Shown: in pieces, positions 42,101-53,795 of the stretch
Position numbering within the stretch: position 1 is the stretch's first letter
Layout: the number at the start of each line of letters is the position of its first letter
Assembly: GCA_004794655.1 (NCBI GenBank)
Contig: SMMW01000016.1
Coordinates: forward strand, 62,001 to 126,000
DNA length: 64,000 bases
Source of the DNA: Marisa cornuarietis
Lineage: Eukaryota > Mollusca > Gastropoda > Architaenioglossa > Ampullariidae
Direction: 5' to 3'
Program-made: the position numbers and the translations under genes
The notes under the pieces: model-generated
Seen by the model: only the letters and a program-made list of their open reading frames with translations
Told to the model about the DNA's origin: nothing
The model's database searches: none

Positions 42101-43293
42101 AAATAAGGATGAAAAGAAAACAGCATTTTAAACCCAGTTTTTACCTCCATAATGTCTGAAACAAATACGAGGCGCAGTGAGGACTTAAAAACTTGAGGCA
42201 TGACATTTTCAGCTCCACATTTCTTCCAGACTTCGGTTTCTCCTTTGGTGTCAACTTTGATGAGTTTCAAATAATCATAAGAACAGTACTCCTGCTTTTC
42301 TATGTCTATCCGTGGAAAGCTTATCATGACCGTGTGTCCTGGTGGTGGGGTGATCGTCGTAGAAGCGTTACAGTAATTCGGGTACTCCATCGTCCCGTTG
42401 TAGCCTGGTGACGTCACATACCCCGATTTTAATGACGTGTTTACGACAAGCAGATTTTTTCTCCGGTTTACAGCTGTGGTATTGAAGCGAAATTTAATGT
42501 TCAGTGGACTATTTAGCACATTCTTATCTACGATGTATTGCACTTTAAAGAATAATGTATTAGTCAAGGAGTAAGCGATTGGCGGCAGAAGGCCGCTGAC
42601 ACCACACAAATATGTGATTGGAGAATTCTGATTGTAATCGATAACTAGAAGTATGTCGTAATTTCTACATAATGGCTGATCCCCACTATGATACCTGTCA
42701 AACTTGACAGTCATGTACTTCCCCTCTTGCACCGCGATATTCCATGTGCAGATTACTATACCTGTACTGTTTTCTGGAAAGACAACATCCACCACCCCTT
42801 CATCACCAGATATAGTCTCAGTCTTTAATGAACCTTGGCAAGACTCGATGTTTATACGAAATGTGGTTGGTCCTGTTTGCTCTATGTATGACCAGATGTC
42901 AGTTACCTGTGACCCTGTGTACCCCCATCCTCCTAGCGTGCTCCCCGTTAATTCGTAGGTTGCGAGTTCACTAGCTGTCCCCTCCATCAACTCTATTTCC
43001 TGGTACTCTTCGGTCCTTCTAGAAGTAATGTCAGGCAGAGCATCATTAATCTTGTGCGTTGAAGAATAAACACAATTTTCGACAGTTTTTGAAGTAACAT
43101 TCAGAGTGTCATCAATTCCCGAAAGCGTCACTTCCTGATCGTTTAAAACTGTTGCCTGACGGACATCGGTACCGACAGACATCTCTGTAATTAAAGACCT
43201 GTTGTGGAACTTTAGCTGATTTGCACTCTCGTCTGTTGTGAGAGACTGATTTCCTTGAGTAAAAGTTACACAAAGAAAAAGTATGTGGTACAT
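39148..43293 (-). CDS. GRL101: GRL101-like receptor, array gene 3, intact, most divergent
   Basis: 1,381 aa in one exon. It has signal peptide MYHILFLCVTFTQG, stalk, two CUB domains (first Cys at 152), degenerate LDLa, C-type lectin with WIDG and a conserved Cys set, four LDLa, LRRs, Cys hinge (SCEDLL), 7TM (LNFADF, LDRFLVL, NPFLY) and a short tail ending KATDVGA. The stalk, both CUB domains, lectin loops and LRRs differ more from genes 1 and 2 than those do from each other. The third and fourth LDLa modules and the 7TM remain nearly identical, even at silent sites. Its stop codon falls just before that of gene 1. The upstream TATA core of genes 1 and 2 is replaced. The frame and all Cys pairs are intact, so it should be functional if transcribed. 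Confidence 0.92.
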   Translation of the reverse strand: MYHILFLCVTFTQGNQSLTTDESANQLKFHNRSLITEMSVGTDVRQATVLNDQEVTLSGIDDTLNVTSKTVENCVYSSTHKINDALPDITSRRTEEYQEIELMEGTASELATYELTGSTLGGWGYTGSQVTDIWSYIEQTGPTTFRINIESCQGSLKTETISGDEGVVDVVFPENSTGIVICTWNIAVQEGKYMTVKFDRYHSGDQPLCRNYDILLVIDYNQNSPITYLCGVSGLLPPIAYSLTNTLFFKVQYIVDKNVLNSPLNIKFRFNTTAVNRRKNLLVVNTSLKSGYVTSPGYNGTMEYPNYCNASTTITPPPGHTVMISFPRIDIEKQEYCSYDYLKLIKVDTKGETEVWKKCGAENVMPQVFKSSLRLVFVSDIMEVKTGFKMLFSFHPYLETPEEVDAGVFNCSVPYYDMFKDHVHCNMDRECQGGEDEVSCPYTNQSCGDGLIDGENKCYRLENQTKNITWNKALTLCHSYGQQLVTLKTEKEWRDLQRILDYGKRSANLYVGLYSIHISDFDLMYGNVLQWIDGTMAHYIQVEETNLFFESYACFVMRHGYNVMLSYIKCNKNYTVKLLCESPKNNTSEKSQMFSTFPVINETDPPGKIQNVSLVKCSQRQLSVDFLSCAKENNCNVEHPISFCDIPGKERVPMFKCDNTQTIPYSLVCDYRSDCVDGTDERFCKIFVCEEFTCKNQQCISRSHFCDELQHCRDHSDEYCSYSFQNIKSTLPPPSIINFVSQTRYAITPLNASQSCPDTHFRCSDEDYCLPVFMRCNDVYDCFNKQDETNCEAYTCPGLYRCYSSTVCLHPSHVCDGVFQCPQQDDERFCQLTCPQDSCTCQGHAFVCSSVFNVSEYPDIRYLDASETGLTYESVENSVYLVSLILKNCRLVSLSTLILPNLQILDIEDNLLTSIDMSVFMGLANLRYLSLAENPVIYLILTHFTTPHKNLIHIDLSFSSLKTYDNERLKSFPTIKYLNLSGSPLRSLVGNAFNVTPYIESLDLRGCPVESFSQSVLKDLKSLLVMYSENYKLCCSEILPEQLNTRSCFTTMDEISSCEDLLQSNIYRIFLSVFSALALVGNAVSFLSRFCLNNQASYSVFVINLNFADFVMGIYLAIIGVADQVYRGKYLWHDTTWKSSPVCHAAGFLCLLSTEVSAFIICLITLDRFLVLRFPFSRVRFNKHSAAVACFSAWMVGFVLAAVPLLPMTSHWDFYSQTGICVPLPITRKSFVGHNYSFGVVIVLNFVLFFVIMVGQLIIYHSVRANSLSTSSNKNTADLAVARRLTSVIVSSFLCFFPVALLGLLAASGTPIPGEVNVAMLIFVLPFNAALNPFLYTFNTVMEKRRRAAEMRLLKRLESQVHSEVFSLHNTRQVKATDVGA

Positions 43294-44470
43294 TATTGTT
43301 CTTTATACATGAGATCTTTGTCACAAACATTCCATTCAAACATCAAGTGTAAAAAGTTGATCATCTTCAAAAGAGTTTATCTCTTGCAAAACCTGTTAGC
43401 AACAAAACTAGAACTAAAAAATAAGGTTTCCTATTAAAAATATTTAGATTCTTTTAAAAAAATCACCTGCTATACCATATCTATTTTTAATTCTTAGCTG
43501 CAATTTTACCTATTTTGCACTCCACGACTTTATGTTCTGATGAATACAACATGAACAAGCTGATAGGGTCCTCGGTTATGGAATTTACTGCACGTGCGCA
43601 ATGTGCCTTGAAGAAAGCAGGTGTTTCGTGTTGTTTTTTTTGCTTTGCATTAGGATTGCTATGAATCTCTTCCCGTTGACGTTTGTGCTATATGGAACTT
43701 ATCACTACGCCTCAAGTGTATCAATATAACATAGTCTGTTCCACTGTACTTCAGTTTGCATCACTACACCTCAGTCTCCAAGATGGCAAGTCTAATGCCT
43801 TTGTTTCGTCACTTATCTCTTAGTCCAGGCCTCAATATACCTCGATTCCACCCTTTGTGTACCCTTGCTTTAGAGATCTTATTATATCTTGATAGGTGCG
43901 GGGACGTGTGGGGGCTTAATTTACACTTCTCTTTCAATTTTATTGACTCATTGCTTTTATTTTTCATTCCTGCTCATAAAGAACATATTCTGGAAAATAA
44001 TAGCTTCTATATTTTTTAACTGAAGATATTTTTTCATCATTTTTTCCATCCTCTGTCCGTCTTTATCATACACAGACGCTTGAACACTGAAGAAATGGTT
44101 TTAAATATTTGTTATTTGCTTAATAATTATTTAGCCTTAAGTTTATTTTTTAAAACAGAATCTATTTGTGAAATTTCCTAGATCTGGACAAGTTCGTTGA
44201 CAGTGATAACATGTATTTTATGAAGAGAAATATATTTCCGTATATTCTATTTACAATTAAATGCGTGTCTTCCTTATAAACAGAAGCTTTCACAATAAAG
44301 GTATAATTTTAAATATTTGCAGAATAATTCTTTCGTTTCAGTTTCATTCTTCATCCTAGAATCTACTTATTTCCTAGCTTTCCGTAAGCATGGTGGTGTT
44401 TATCTTCAGCTTATGCGTTAATATTTTTTGTTGTTGTTTTTGAGAAAACTGTAGGTCTTTCAATGACGGA
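43294..44470 (-). promoter_or_regulatory. 5' flank of receptor gene 3, TATA core altered
   Basis: It matches flanks 1 and 2 around 43845-43905 ('agagatctt', 'atatcttgataggtgcgggg') and at 44390-44465. The position corresponding to TATATAAGG reads GTACACAAAGG on the minus strand (about 43853-43863), so the TATA core is lost. The distance to the ATG is about 560 bases. Confidence 0.5.
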
Positions 44471-47420
44471 TATGTACACCACGTAGGGAAAAAATTGATC
44501 TAACATGCGCCCGCGCATAATTGCTGTGACAACGCCTGCAAATACGTGTGTCAACAAGCGAGGGGAAGTAAATTTGTTGCAATTATATCCGTCCTTGTAC
44601 TGGGAGTGACAGAGACTAAAACTGGAAGATGTTTATTGAACTTAAAGTAGTTCATCATTAGTACCATGAATTAATTACAAGTTCTTTGTACAAAAATAAT
44701 ACTGAGCTGTTGAGAACGGCTACACGGGTAATTGGATAGTTTAATGGATAGGTATAATGCTTGTCTCAAAAGGAAAAAACAAAAACAAAAATGAAGATGT
44801 GGATGGCAGAGTGAAGCAAGCAGGAGAAGGACGGGCCTTCATACTGTGGGATAGTAACAGACTGTCTAACAAACTAACAGACAGTTATAAGACAGACGAC
44901 ACACATGAGACAGATAAAGACATTAGTGGACTGGCGACTTATGTAGATCATTTTCAATTTCTCTTTTACAGTCAAGCAGTCGGTCGAGTATCTGTACACC
45001 ATTAGGTGCAATTCCAAATTTCGCAAGATGTTTCTTCTTTGCTTTGCTATTCCATGGTGATCTAGACCAGTCGCCATCGTCTCACATTCCTGGTGGAGTG
45101 CAAATGAACTCGTTCAGCCGTTGCATACAGTTGTAGAAAGAGACTGAAGTAAAAGAATTTAACTCCACTTCGTGCATGGACTTGAAATATCAATACTTAA
45201 GTGCAAATAGTAATATTTTAATTTTATATGCAAAAGACGTTTTCGTCAGAAGCCGATGTGCTATTCATTCGCAGTCACAACAAATTTCCAGTGTTGTAGC
45301 TAAAGCTATTTTTTCCGCAAAATAACACAATAGATTGTGTGTTTGTAATCTTCAGAAAGTATTAATTCTTATTACTTTGATGTATGAGTTCACATTCTTT
45401 TGCTTTAGTCTTTAGGCAGTCTAAGGAAATCGTTGCATTCTTCAGTTTTAATCAAGCCATTTAGCAGGTAACCTTTCATTGAGATGTTCCTTTATGTTAA
45501 ACTTTGTTCAGAATGTCAAATGCGCATGGACTTGATTCTTCATTGTTCTCTCTCAATTCTCATTTTTCTCTGATTCTCTGTAGGTGTTTCCAAAAGAACA
45601 GTAGTTGTCCAGGTCGACTCACGAAGCGCAGTACAAAAGATTATTAGCAGCACCCTTCATATTTTTGATATGTCATCACACAAACGCGCGAACACACACA
45701 CACACACACACACACAGATAAAAAGATTGCGTAATTCAATGCCCTGTTCTTATTTATTCTTTATTACTTTCTTCATGTAAGTGTCTTTTTTCACAGACCG
45801 CACAATGATTGTTATAAAATCTCATATGAAAAAGTTCGATCCTTTTATTTTTATCATTTGCTTTGAAGTACCCTTTGATCTTGAAAAACATGCGAAGAGC
45901 AGAATTATTAACACAGTCTATAAGCATTCAATCGACCCACACTAACTGTGTACATTGTCAAACACTCCCAAGTTTTTATCATGGCGTGTCACCGTAGTTT
46001 TTTTGCTCCCAGCAATTTCACAAAATATCAGACTGTTTAGTTTCGATCAATGTTTAAGTGGCTGGGAGAAAACTTGAACGCGAGTACCATCTGACTGGTC
46101 AGAGAATCAGGGCCGCTCGTATGCATCTTTTCTATCAAAGTACAAAGGCAGCAGTGCTCGCTCGGTGTATTGTGCACCTGCTCGATAAGCACCTGTGTGT
46201 CTGTGTGTGTGTCCCACAAAAGCGATGTGGCGGAACGAAGCGGCATAGAGCACGTTTCTTACTTTACCCCCACACCCCATAGCCAAAAGCTAATGCTTGC
46301 TGACTTGTGTACAATCGTGGGAAACATAAAGGCTAAGGAGGAAAATTCCTACAGAAAATCGTGATACTAAGACGGCATCAGGGGATGAACACTTTCCGCC
46401 CAGTGCCTACGTGACTGCAATCAGGCCGACCCATAGGTTAAAGGGTATCGGGTGTGGTTCACTCGCAGAGGAATAAGTGCACCTCCTAGTGTATTATCCC
46501 ACAGAAACTATTATGGATGTTGGCCATTTCATGCCAGTGAACGCACGTCCCGTTGGTAAGTGCCAAGGAAGGGTCAGCAAAAAGCGTGATAAAGCAGACA
46601 TCAAGATATAAAGCTGAGACAAGGAACATCATTTGGCACTTGGAACTTCCACTCGTTACACCACTGGATGAGGCTAAAATACCTCACCATGAGCTAAAAT
46701 AATATCGACGGGACATTGTGGAAGAAGAAGAATTTATGTATTTGCTAGGTTATTGTACGCTAGAGGTTTTACCACGGACGTGCGTAGGTGGACTGGTGAC
46801 TGTCTGCCGAGACCAACGCTTAGCCTCTACGCTGTTAGTCTCGGTGATCTAAACACTAAAACGTAGTTAAGCCGGAAACTCTGTGCAGACAAGCCTGGTT
46901 CTAGTAGTTAACTGAAACAAATCGTCTGCAAGCAGTCCACTAACACAAATTCGTGGTTTGGCTCTATGATGGTCGCCAGTTATTCAACAAATACCGATCA
47001 CACTCACACTCATACTTGCAGAAGCTCGCACTGCTGGTTATACACCTTTCCTCCACATAGATATACACGTACATACACACTACACATCTTTCTCGTTTGC
47101 TGTCTCTTTCACACTCCTTTTCCATCACACAGATACTTTCCACATGCGAGCAGGCACACATGGATGCTGGTCGCCCACGTGCACTGTATATGACTCTCAC
47201 AGACTGCAATAGGACACATTCAAGTAGTATTGGTCTGACACGAACGTCTAGAATCCACCTCTGCTGAAGACCAAAAAAACCTCCGCTTAAGCGCCCAACA
47301 TTATGCAAAGGCCGAAATTTTCCCATTGGAAGCAAAGTGCAGTTGCTGCTGCCAACAAAGACACCTATGTTATTGTATGTCATTTGACAGCTGACAGTTC
47401 TAGCTTCATTCTAAACAATA
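44471..47420. repeat. Spacer unit, second type, between gene 3 and relic copy 4
   Basis: No gene. The part 45300-46640 is duplicated at 49860-51190, including 'agtacaaaggcagcagtgctcgct' and 'aaaatcgtgatactaagacggcatcag'. Parts also share the 'cacagaccgcacaatgatt' region with the first spacer type. The stretch 46860-46960 recurs at 55165-55260. A fragment at 46624-46660 may derive from a LINE endonuclease start. Confidence 0.6.
45692..45717. repeat. (CA)n microsatellite
   Basis: A pure CA run. The sister spacer near 50235 has only a short 'aaacacacacacatac' here. Confidence 0.9.
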
Positions 47421-47429
47421 AATAAAGCG

Positions 47430-48300
47430 AATTGATTGAGGTTTAGAGATTTGGCAACAAGCTGAAGATTGAAGACCACCCTGTGCATTTTGGGGATTTT
47501 TTTTACTGTTTTACTTCCGTAAAGATTGCGAAAAGTTGCAGAAAGTTTCCGGTGACAATGCTCTACAACAACGTCAGGGCTTACGATGGTTCACAAAATT
47601 CGATGATGGTTATTTCGATCTCAAGGACGCTCCTCGGTCTAGGAGGTTCGCCGAGTTTGATGACTTCATAATAAAAGGATTGGTCGAGTCTAACCCACGT
47701 GACACAAAACGAGAGATTGCAGAAACATTGAGCATCTATCATTCTAACGATCATGACCACTTGAATTAGCTGAGATACGTAAGGGAGCTCGATATTTGAG
47801 TTCCTCATTAACTCAAAGACGTTCATTTGGTCTCGTGTGTAAACATCTGCGATACACTCATTCAACGGAAGGACACGATTCTTTTATACGCGACTGATAG
47901 CTAATGATGAGAAGCGGCTAATTTTACAAAAATGTGGTGCGCAAATCCATCATTGAGAAACGGCCAGCACTCTTTAATAGTAAAGGATTAGTGCTCCGTC
48001 ACAGTAAAGTAAGACCACACTCAAGTTTGATCATCTATAAAAAGTGATTGGAGCTTGGATGGGATGTGTTGCCACACCCACCATACTTGCATGACCTAGC
48101 GCCGTCAGACTTCCACTTGTTTCGCTTACTTAAAAACTCCTTGCATGTAAAAACGTTCAATATACTGGCTGTACACAACTCCTTGCCAGCTTTTTGCCGA
48201 TAGAGCCAGGTCCTTCTATGAACAATTAATAATGAAATAATGAAGCTCACTGAAAGATGGCAAGAGGTGATCAAACAAAACGGGCATTACATCATTTATT
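47430..48300 (+). pseudogene. Mariner-family transposase relic
   Basis: The N-terminal part at 47560-47770 (GLRWFTKFDDGYFDLKDAPR, then LVESNPRDTKREIAETL) matches the mariner helix-turn-helix DNA-binding region. The C-terminal part near 48050-48150 (LGWDVLPHPPY, then DLAPSDFHLFRLLK) contains the final catalytic Asp of the D,D34D triad. The last block near 48250 is WQEVIKQNGHYI-like. The middle of the catalytic domain is missing or shuffled, frames change and stops occur, so it is dead. Terminal inverted repeats were not located with certainty. Confidence 0.75.
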
Positions 48301-48589
48301 GATTTGTGTTTTTTATATAAATAAATGCCCTTAGAAAAAAACGTTATGTCTTTTCCGAAAATTCGTGCATACACAGCTATCAAGATTCAAACATCAAGGC
48401 CAGGACTCAGTGTGACAACCTACCTATACAATAAAAAAGGCTCGTTCAACACGTCGATGTTCCCAGAGCAGATTAGTTTTGATGAAGTGGGAATATCTAA
48501 CAAAAAAGTTACGAAAAGAAGGATTACCGACTGTTATCTTAGGAAGAAACGCAACAACCCATTCCAAAAAAACTATAGTCATGGTAATG

Positions 48590-49790
48590 GGGTTCTCGGT
48601 CATGATTATCGGTCAAAGATACAGTTTGTTGATTAATCTCTTGATCTGCTTCAATAAGAGCTCCCTGCAACCCATCCGCAGTCTTGACCTGCCTAATGAA
48701 GCCAGAAGATTTCACTGTGTACTCGGGACTCGAGGCGCTATAACAGACGTATTTCCACGCCCCCCTGTCGCTTCTCCATCACCGTGTTGAAGGTGTACAG
48801 GAACGGGTTGAGGGTAGCGTTAAAAGGTAGGACAAATCGTAGGACAAAGGTAGGGAATCGGGGAACCTGAGGCGGTCAGCAGACCAAACAAAGCGACAGG
48901 AAAGAAGCAGAGAAAACTGGACAGAACTGACTGAGGTCAGGTGACGCGCCACGGCCAGGTCAGCGCTGTTTTTGTTGGAGGACGTGGACAGGGAATTCGC
49001 TCGGACACTGTGGTAAATAATAAGCTGACTGACGGCGATAAGAACGAAGAGGACAAATAGTTATGTCCCCCGAAACTCTTTCGCGTGATGGGAAGCAGCA
49101 CACAAATGCCGGTCTGACTGTAGAAATCCCAGTGTCACATCATGGGAAGAAGAGGAACAGCCGCCAGAACAACACCAACCACCCACGCGGAGAAACAATC
49201 CAATGCGGCAGAGTTTTTCTTGAAGCGAACTCTACTGAAAGGAAACTGTAGCACCAGAAAACGGTCCAAGGTGATGAGGCAGATGATAAAGACTGACACT
49301 TAAGCTGATAACAGACACAGAAAGCCGGCCACATGGCACACCGGACTACTTTTCCATGTCGTATCGTGCCACAGGTACTTGCCTCGATACACCTGGTCTG
49401 CAAAACGGATGATCGCCAGGTAAATGCCCATCACAAATACAGCAAAGTTTAGATTGATGAGTAAGACATTGTAGCTCGCCCGGATGTGAAGACAAAACCT
49501 GGAGTTAAAACTCCCCGCATTACCCACTAGAGATAAGGAAGTGAAGACAAATATAAATACGCGGTAGATGTTAGATTGTAAAAGACCTTCACATGAGGAG
49601 ATTTCGTCAATCGTCATGAAACAGCTTTTGGTACGTGTTCCGGCAAAATTTCGCTGCAAAATAACTTATAGTTCTCCGAGTACATTTCAAGGAGTGACTT
49701 AAAGTCTTTGAGAACACTCTGAGAGAAAGACTCGACTGGACAACCTCACAGATCCAAGCTCTCAATGTACGGGGTTGCGCTAAAGGCATT
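48590..49790 (-). pseudogene. GRL101-like receptor, array copy 4, 7TM-only relic
   Basis: Homologous to the C-terminal third of genes 1-3. It retains the end of the last LRR, the Cys hinge (ISSCEGLLQSN) and TM1-TM3 (LVGNAGSF, INLNFAVFVMGIYLAII, CHVAGFLCLLSA), followed by an in-frame stop near TM3 (about 49300), and then scattered pieces of TM4-TM7 to the tail. TM2 has V in place of the conserved Asp. Deletions are evident near 48830-48870 and 49057-49060, and an inserted base near 48930. The 5' edge ends abruptly at about 49790, where unrelated DNA begins. The whole ectodomain is missing, so it is non-functional. Confidence 0.88.
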
Positions 49791-51250
49791 TGGAGGAGGA
49801 TGAGTGTCAGTTTCCGAACATATAAATTCAAAGTGGTCTGGTTTATTCTACTTAAGTTTTTTTTAAAATAAATAACACAATAGATTATAAGTTATAATCG
49901 TTTCTAAACATTTCACTCAAAAAGAGTGTGAACACCTACTACTTTGATTGTAAATTTTCAGTCCTTTGCTCTCGTCTTTAAACATTTAACTCAAAGCATG
50001 TAGTTAGTAACATTCAGTGCGATGATTTATCATGTTAAACTATGTGTGGGATGTTAAATGCGCACTGATTATTTACTCCGTATCCTCTTTTGTCTTTGTG
50101 GATCTCTGTACGTGTTTTAACAAGAATATTAGTTTTCCAGGTTAGCGTACGATCCGCATCATGAAAGATTATAGCTTATTAGCAGCGCACTTTTTATTTT
50201 CCGTCACATAAACGGGCCCTCGCACGTACAGAAAACACACACACATACAAAAAGAGATGAAGAAGCATAATTCAACACCATTTCCATTAATATTTAATAT
50301 TGATTAATTTCTATATACACGTGGCAAATGTTTTTCTCACAGACCACCCAATGATTGATACATCCTCTCAATGAAGAAGTTGAATGCTTTTCAACTTATA
50401 ATTTTCCCTTTGATCTTGAAAAATATGCAGGGAGCAAATTTCGAATCACAGCCTGAGCATTAAACCAGCCCACACATTGTCAAACTGTGTATTTTGTCGA
50501 CCACTTCTAAGTTTTCTCTTATACATGTCCCCGTAGTTTCGTAGGTTTTTTTCACTCCCAGCAATTTCATGAAACATGTTTAGTTTTGATCTGTGTTAAA
50601 GAGGCTGGGAAAAAACATAAACCCCAGTGCCATCTGACTGGCCAGAGAATTATGGTCGCACGTATGCATGTTTCCTCTCAAAGTACAAAGGCAGCAGTGC
50701 TCGCTAGGTGCATTGTGCACCTGGTCGAAAAACACCTGTGTAGGTGTGTGCGTTCTACAATATGGTAAATCGAAGCAGCAAAGAGATCGTTTCTTACTTT
50801 ACCCCCACTCTAGCCAAAATCGAATGCTCGCTGACTTGTGTGCAATCGTGGAAAAAATAAAGGCTAAAGAAGTAAACCACCTACAGAAAATCGTGATACT
50901 AAGACGGCATCAGTGGATGAAGGCTTCCCGCGATAAAAGTACCGGCCACGGCCCAGTGCCTATGTGACTGCAATCAGGTCGACCCATAGGTTAAAGGGTA
51001 TCGGTTGTGGTTGACTTGCAGGGTTAGATGCGCGCTAGTGTATAAGTCCGCATTGTGAATGTTCGCCACTTCACTTAACTGATGTCCGGATAAACAGCGA
51101 CCGAGCGTCCAACTGGCAAGCAGCAGGTAAGGGTCAGCTTAAAGGATGATACATCAGGTATAAAGATTTAAAGCTGAGAATAGGAACATAATTAATTCTG
51201 GAAAGTCCTCACATAACACCATTATTTCCACGCAAGAAAAGCTTTTGGGC
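49791..51250. repeat. Duplicated spacer (copy of 45300-46640)
   Basis: No gene. By eye it is collinear with 45300-46640 from 'ataacacaatagatt' to the 'taggaacat' block, with small insertions and deletions. It was duplicated together with a receptor copy. Confidence 0.65.
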
Positions 51251-52277
51251 GATTGGTACATTGGGCTTTAGTCAAAGCGGTGACAGAGGTCTAAACCTTA
51301 AGTTTTCACAAAGCTACTAACTCCTGTTAGAAAATACTCTCGTCCCCTACAAGGAATCCAAAAGGAATACTTTGCATTCCCCAGATTATTTGTTCCACAA
51401 CGCAGTCGATTTCAGGAAATTTTCAAGGCGTTTTAAATCAAACATCAGCAAGACAAAATGAGAACTCACCCTGGCGATGACATAAGAGGCGACCAAGACC
51501 TTATTTTAGTGACCATAAATTACGCGCTGATTAAACAACGCTGGAGCTTTTATTTTGAGAAGCTGTAAGACTCAAAAGACTAAAATATTCAAGACCAAAT
51601 TTGGAAATAAATTCGTCAACCTTAACATGGTGGACTAAAGTATGCTTGAAACATTAAAGAAATGTGTGTCATGGACCAGCACGTGCCGCAGAGTTTTAAC
51701 CCTTTTTCATCTGACAGAACTAAGAGAATGAATGGAGAGTGTATGTTAGTAGCGTGAGGGTTAAGCAAAGTGCTGGAATAAGTGATAATAGTGTTCACCC
51801 GCAAGTCCGGGCGAACTTAAGGTAGACTCACCACTAGGGGTCCCGATCGCCGAATGTGTAAGACGTGTCTCATCGAGTGGGGGTAATTTTCCTCGCCTAG
51901 ACGAGGTTAAGTTCTTAAATTTTCACATAATGCTATTTTGATGGTGACTGTGTGTTAAAGACGAAAGACTGTGTAAAATTATTTGGTTAGACAAGTATTA
52001 TAAGTCTTTTCCACAGAGAAATGGACCCGAATGTTAATCTCATGGTGGCCGTACTGATGAAGAGTAGGATTATTATCTGTACGCCCAATGCTTAGGTACC
52101 TCAAAAATTACACTTACAGGCTTGAGTCTAGCTGTTTTGGGAGTTTCAAATGATTGTTCAGGCATTCATCTATGCATTTGGTAAGCTCCCAAGAGCTAGC
52201 CCTGCAAAATTTTCAGAAAGACCTGTTGAAAATATCGAAGATAGTGAAAAATGAAACAAAGTATATAAGATATATTT
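51251..52277. other. Intergenic DNA, nothing recognised
   Basis: No open frame resembling a protein, no repeat, and no clear match to other spacers was seen. Confidence 0.4.
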
Positions 52278-52577
52278 ATGAGCGGATTTACTCAGAAGCA
52301 ACAAATCAAAAATAAAATAGAACATCAATACTGTCGCGTTACCACCTTTTGGCGTAGTTGGATGCACACCCGCAGCTGCTCACACAGTCAGCGCAAATGC
52401 TCAATCAGTCTACCAGAGGCGGGACACGACGTGCCTATCGAACCCCTGATGAACGCAGACCACCACAAAGGCGAACAAAACGTTACAAAAATATTTTTAA
52501 TAACACACACACAAAAACGAAAAATACATAGACACATACACGCACGCAAGAAGATTAGAGATACCCCACACCCAAGC

Positions 52578-52594
52578 AAAAAAAAAAAAAAAAA
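52578..52594. repeat. Poly(A) run
   Basis: A run of about 17 A within AC-rich DNA. Confidence 0.85.
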
Positions 52595-53524
52595 CAACAA
52601 GAGGCAAAAAGAAGACAAAGATCTTAACTCAGTCTTATTAGGGCGCTAAGAGTTCTTGCCCTTGGATCCGTCAGACCCGGCGTTAGTTCTAAAATTTTGC
52701 ACTTTCTTTACACTTCGTTCACGCTGTGTCGTTAGCCTTCAGTGGCCTCGCGCGACGCTCTCGCGCTGACTGCCACCCCCACTGTCTTTCTGGCACACAC
52801 AGGGACCTCTGATGGTCTTCAGTCCAAGCTGCCTCGTTGACCACACGTCACACGATGAAGAACAGGACGACGAAGGCGACGGACAGATGAAGCGAAGAGA
52901 GTTGACAAACGTATAATAGATGCGACTCCCTGCACACAGGAGCGTATGGGGTGAAGAAGAAGCGAAGAAGGTGAAGACGAAGAACAGCAACGACGATAAT
53001 AATGAGAGGAGCGATGACAAGTACAGGACAGTGTAGAGAAGCAAGACGATTAGTAGAGGAAGAAAGACAAAATAAATAAAGAAAATAATTAAATCACTCA
53101 AATCTGTGGAGAAAACAAAGGGACATCTGTCAATAGGTGGCTTCAACATGAAATTACTTCCCCTTTCAAGCCCCACATATATTTAAGAATAAACATGATC
53201 CCACTGAATTCTCCCTTCCCATCAACACTCTTAACAATAAAAGGAATGCGCGTCACAAGCGCAGTAACTCCTCAATCACATTCTTGACTGACAGACATTC
53301 ACTGACTCGCACAGATCTAATTTACAAATGAGCAGAAATGTCTCGACTCTCGCACACATACACGCGCGGTCTCTGGATTCCTAATGTACAAGAAAGAAAA
53401 AATTTAAAACCGGCAAAAATGTCTCATCACTCACCCACACGGCTTGTGAAAACGCCTGGCGGTCACTCGCACACGAATCAGCACCGGAAACACACAAACG
53501 TCTCTCTCAGACACTGGTGGTCAC

Positions 53525-53795
53525 CTCCCGGCTACAGCATTCAGTTACATACATCAGCCCCCATGGACTTTCACTAGCTTTTAGTGCTCGCTACTGGCTA
53601 CTGTTCTCCCAATAGTACCAACCTCCCGTTCCACTTCTAGCTTCTGTGATCTCTCCTGGCTGCTGTATTCAGTCACATGCACCAGCCCCACGGATTTTCA
53701 CTAGCTTCCAGGGGTCCCTACTGGCTACTGTTCGCTCAACAGTACCATCCTTCCGTCCCACTCCTAGCTTCTGTGATCTTTCCTGGCTGTTTGTG
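53525..53795. repeat. Tandem repeat with period about 128 bp, two copies plus
   Basis: 'ttcactagctt', 'ctactggctactgttc', 'cccacttctagcttctgtgatct' and 'cctggctg' recur with spacing 128 and then 127 bases (starting at 53531, 53659 and 53786). Confidence 0.8.

Noticed and set aside
46615..46740. Possible LINE endonuclease start (GTWN-like followed by a stop)
   Set aside because: Only about ten residues resemble the motif, and the sister spacer at 51180 is more degraded; too weak to call.
52278..53176. Lys/Asn-rich and Phe/Leu/Ser-rich open frames
   Set aside because: Products of AC-rich and GA-rich low-complexity DNA read in different frames.
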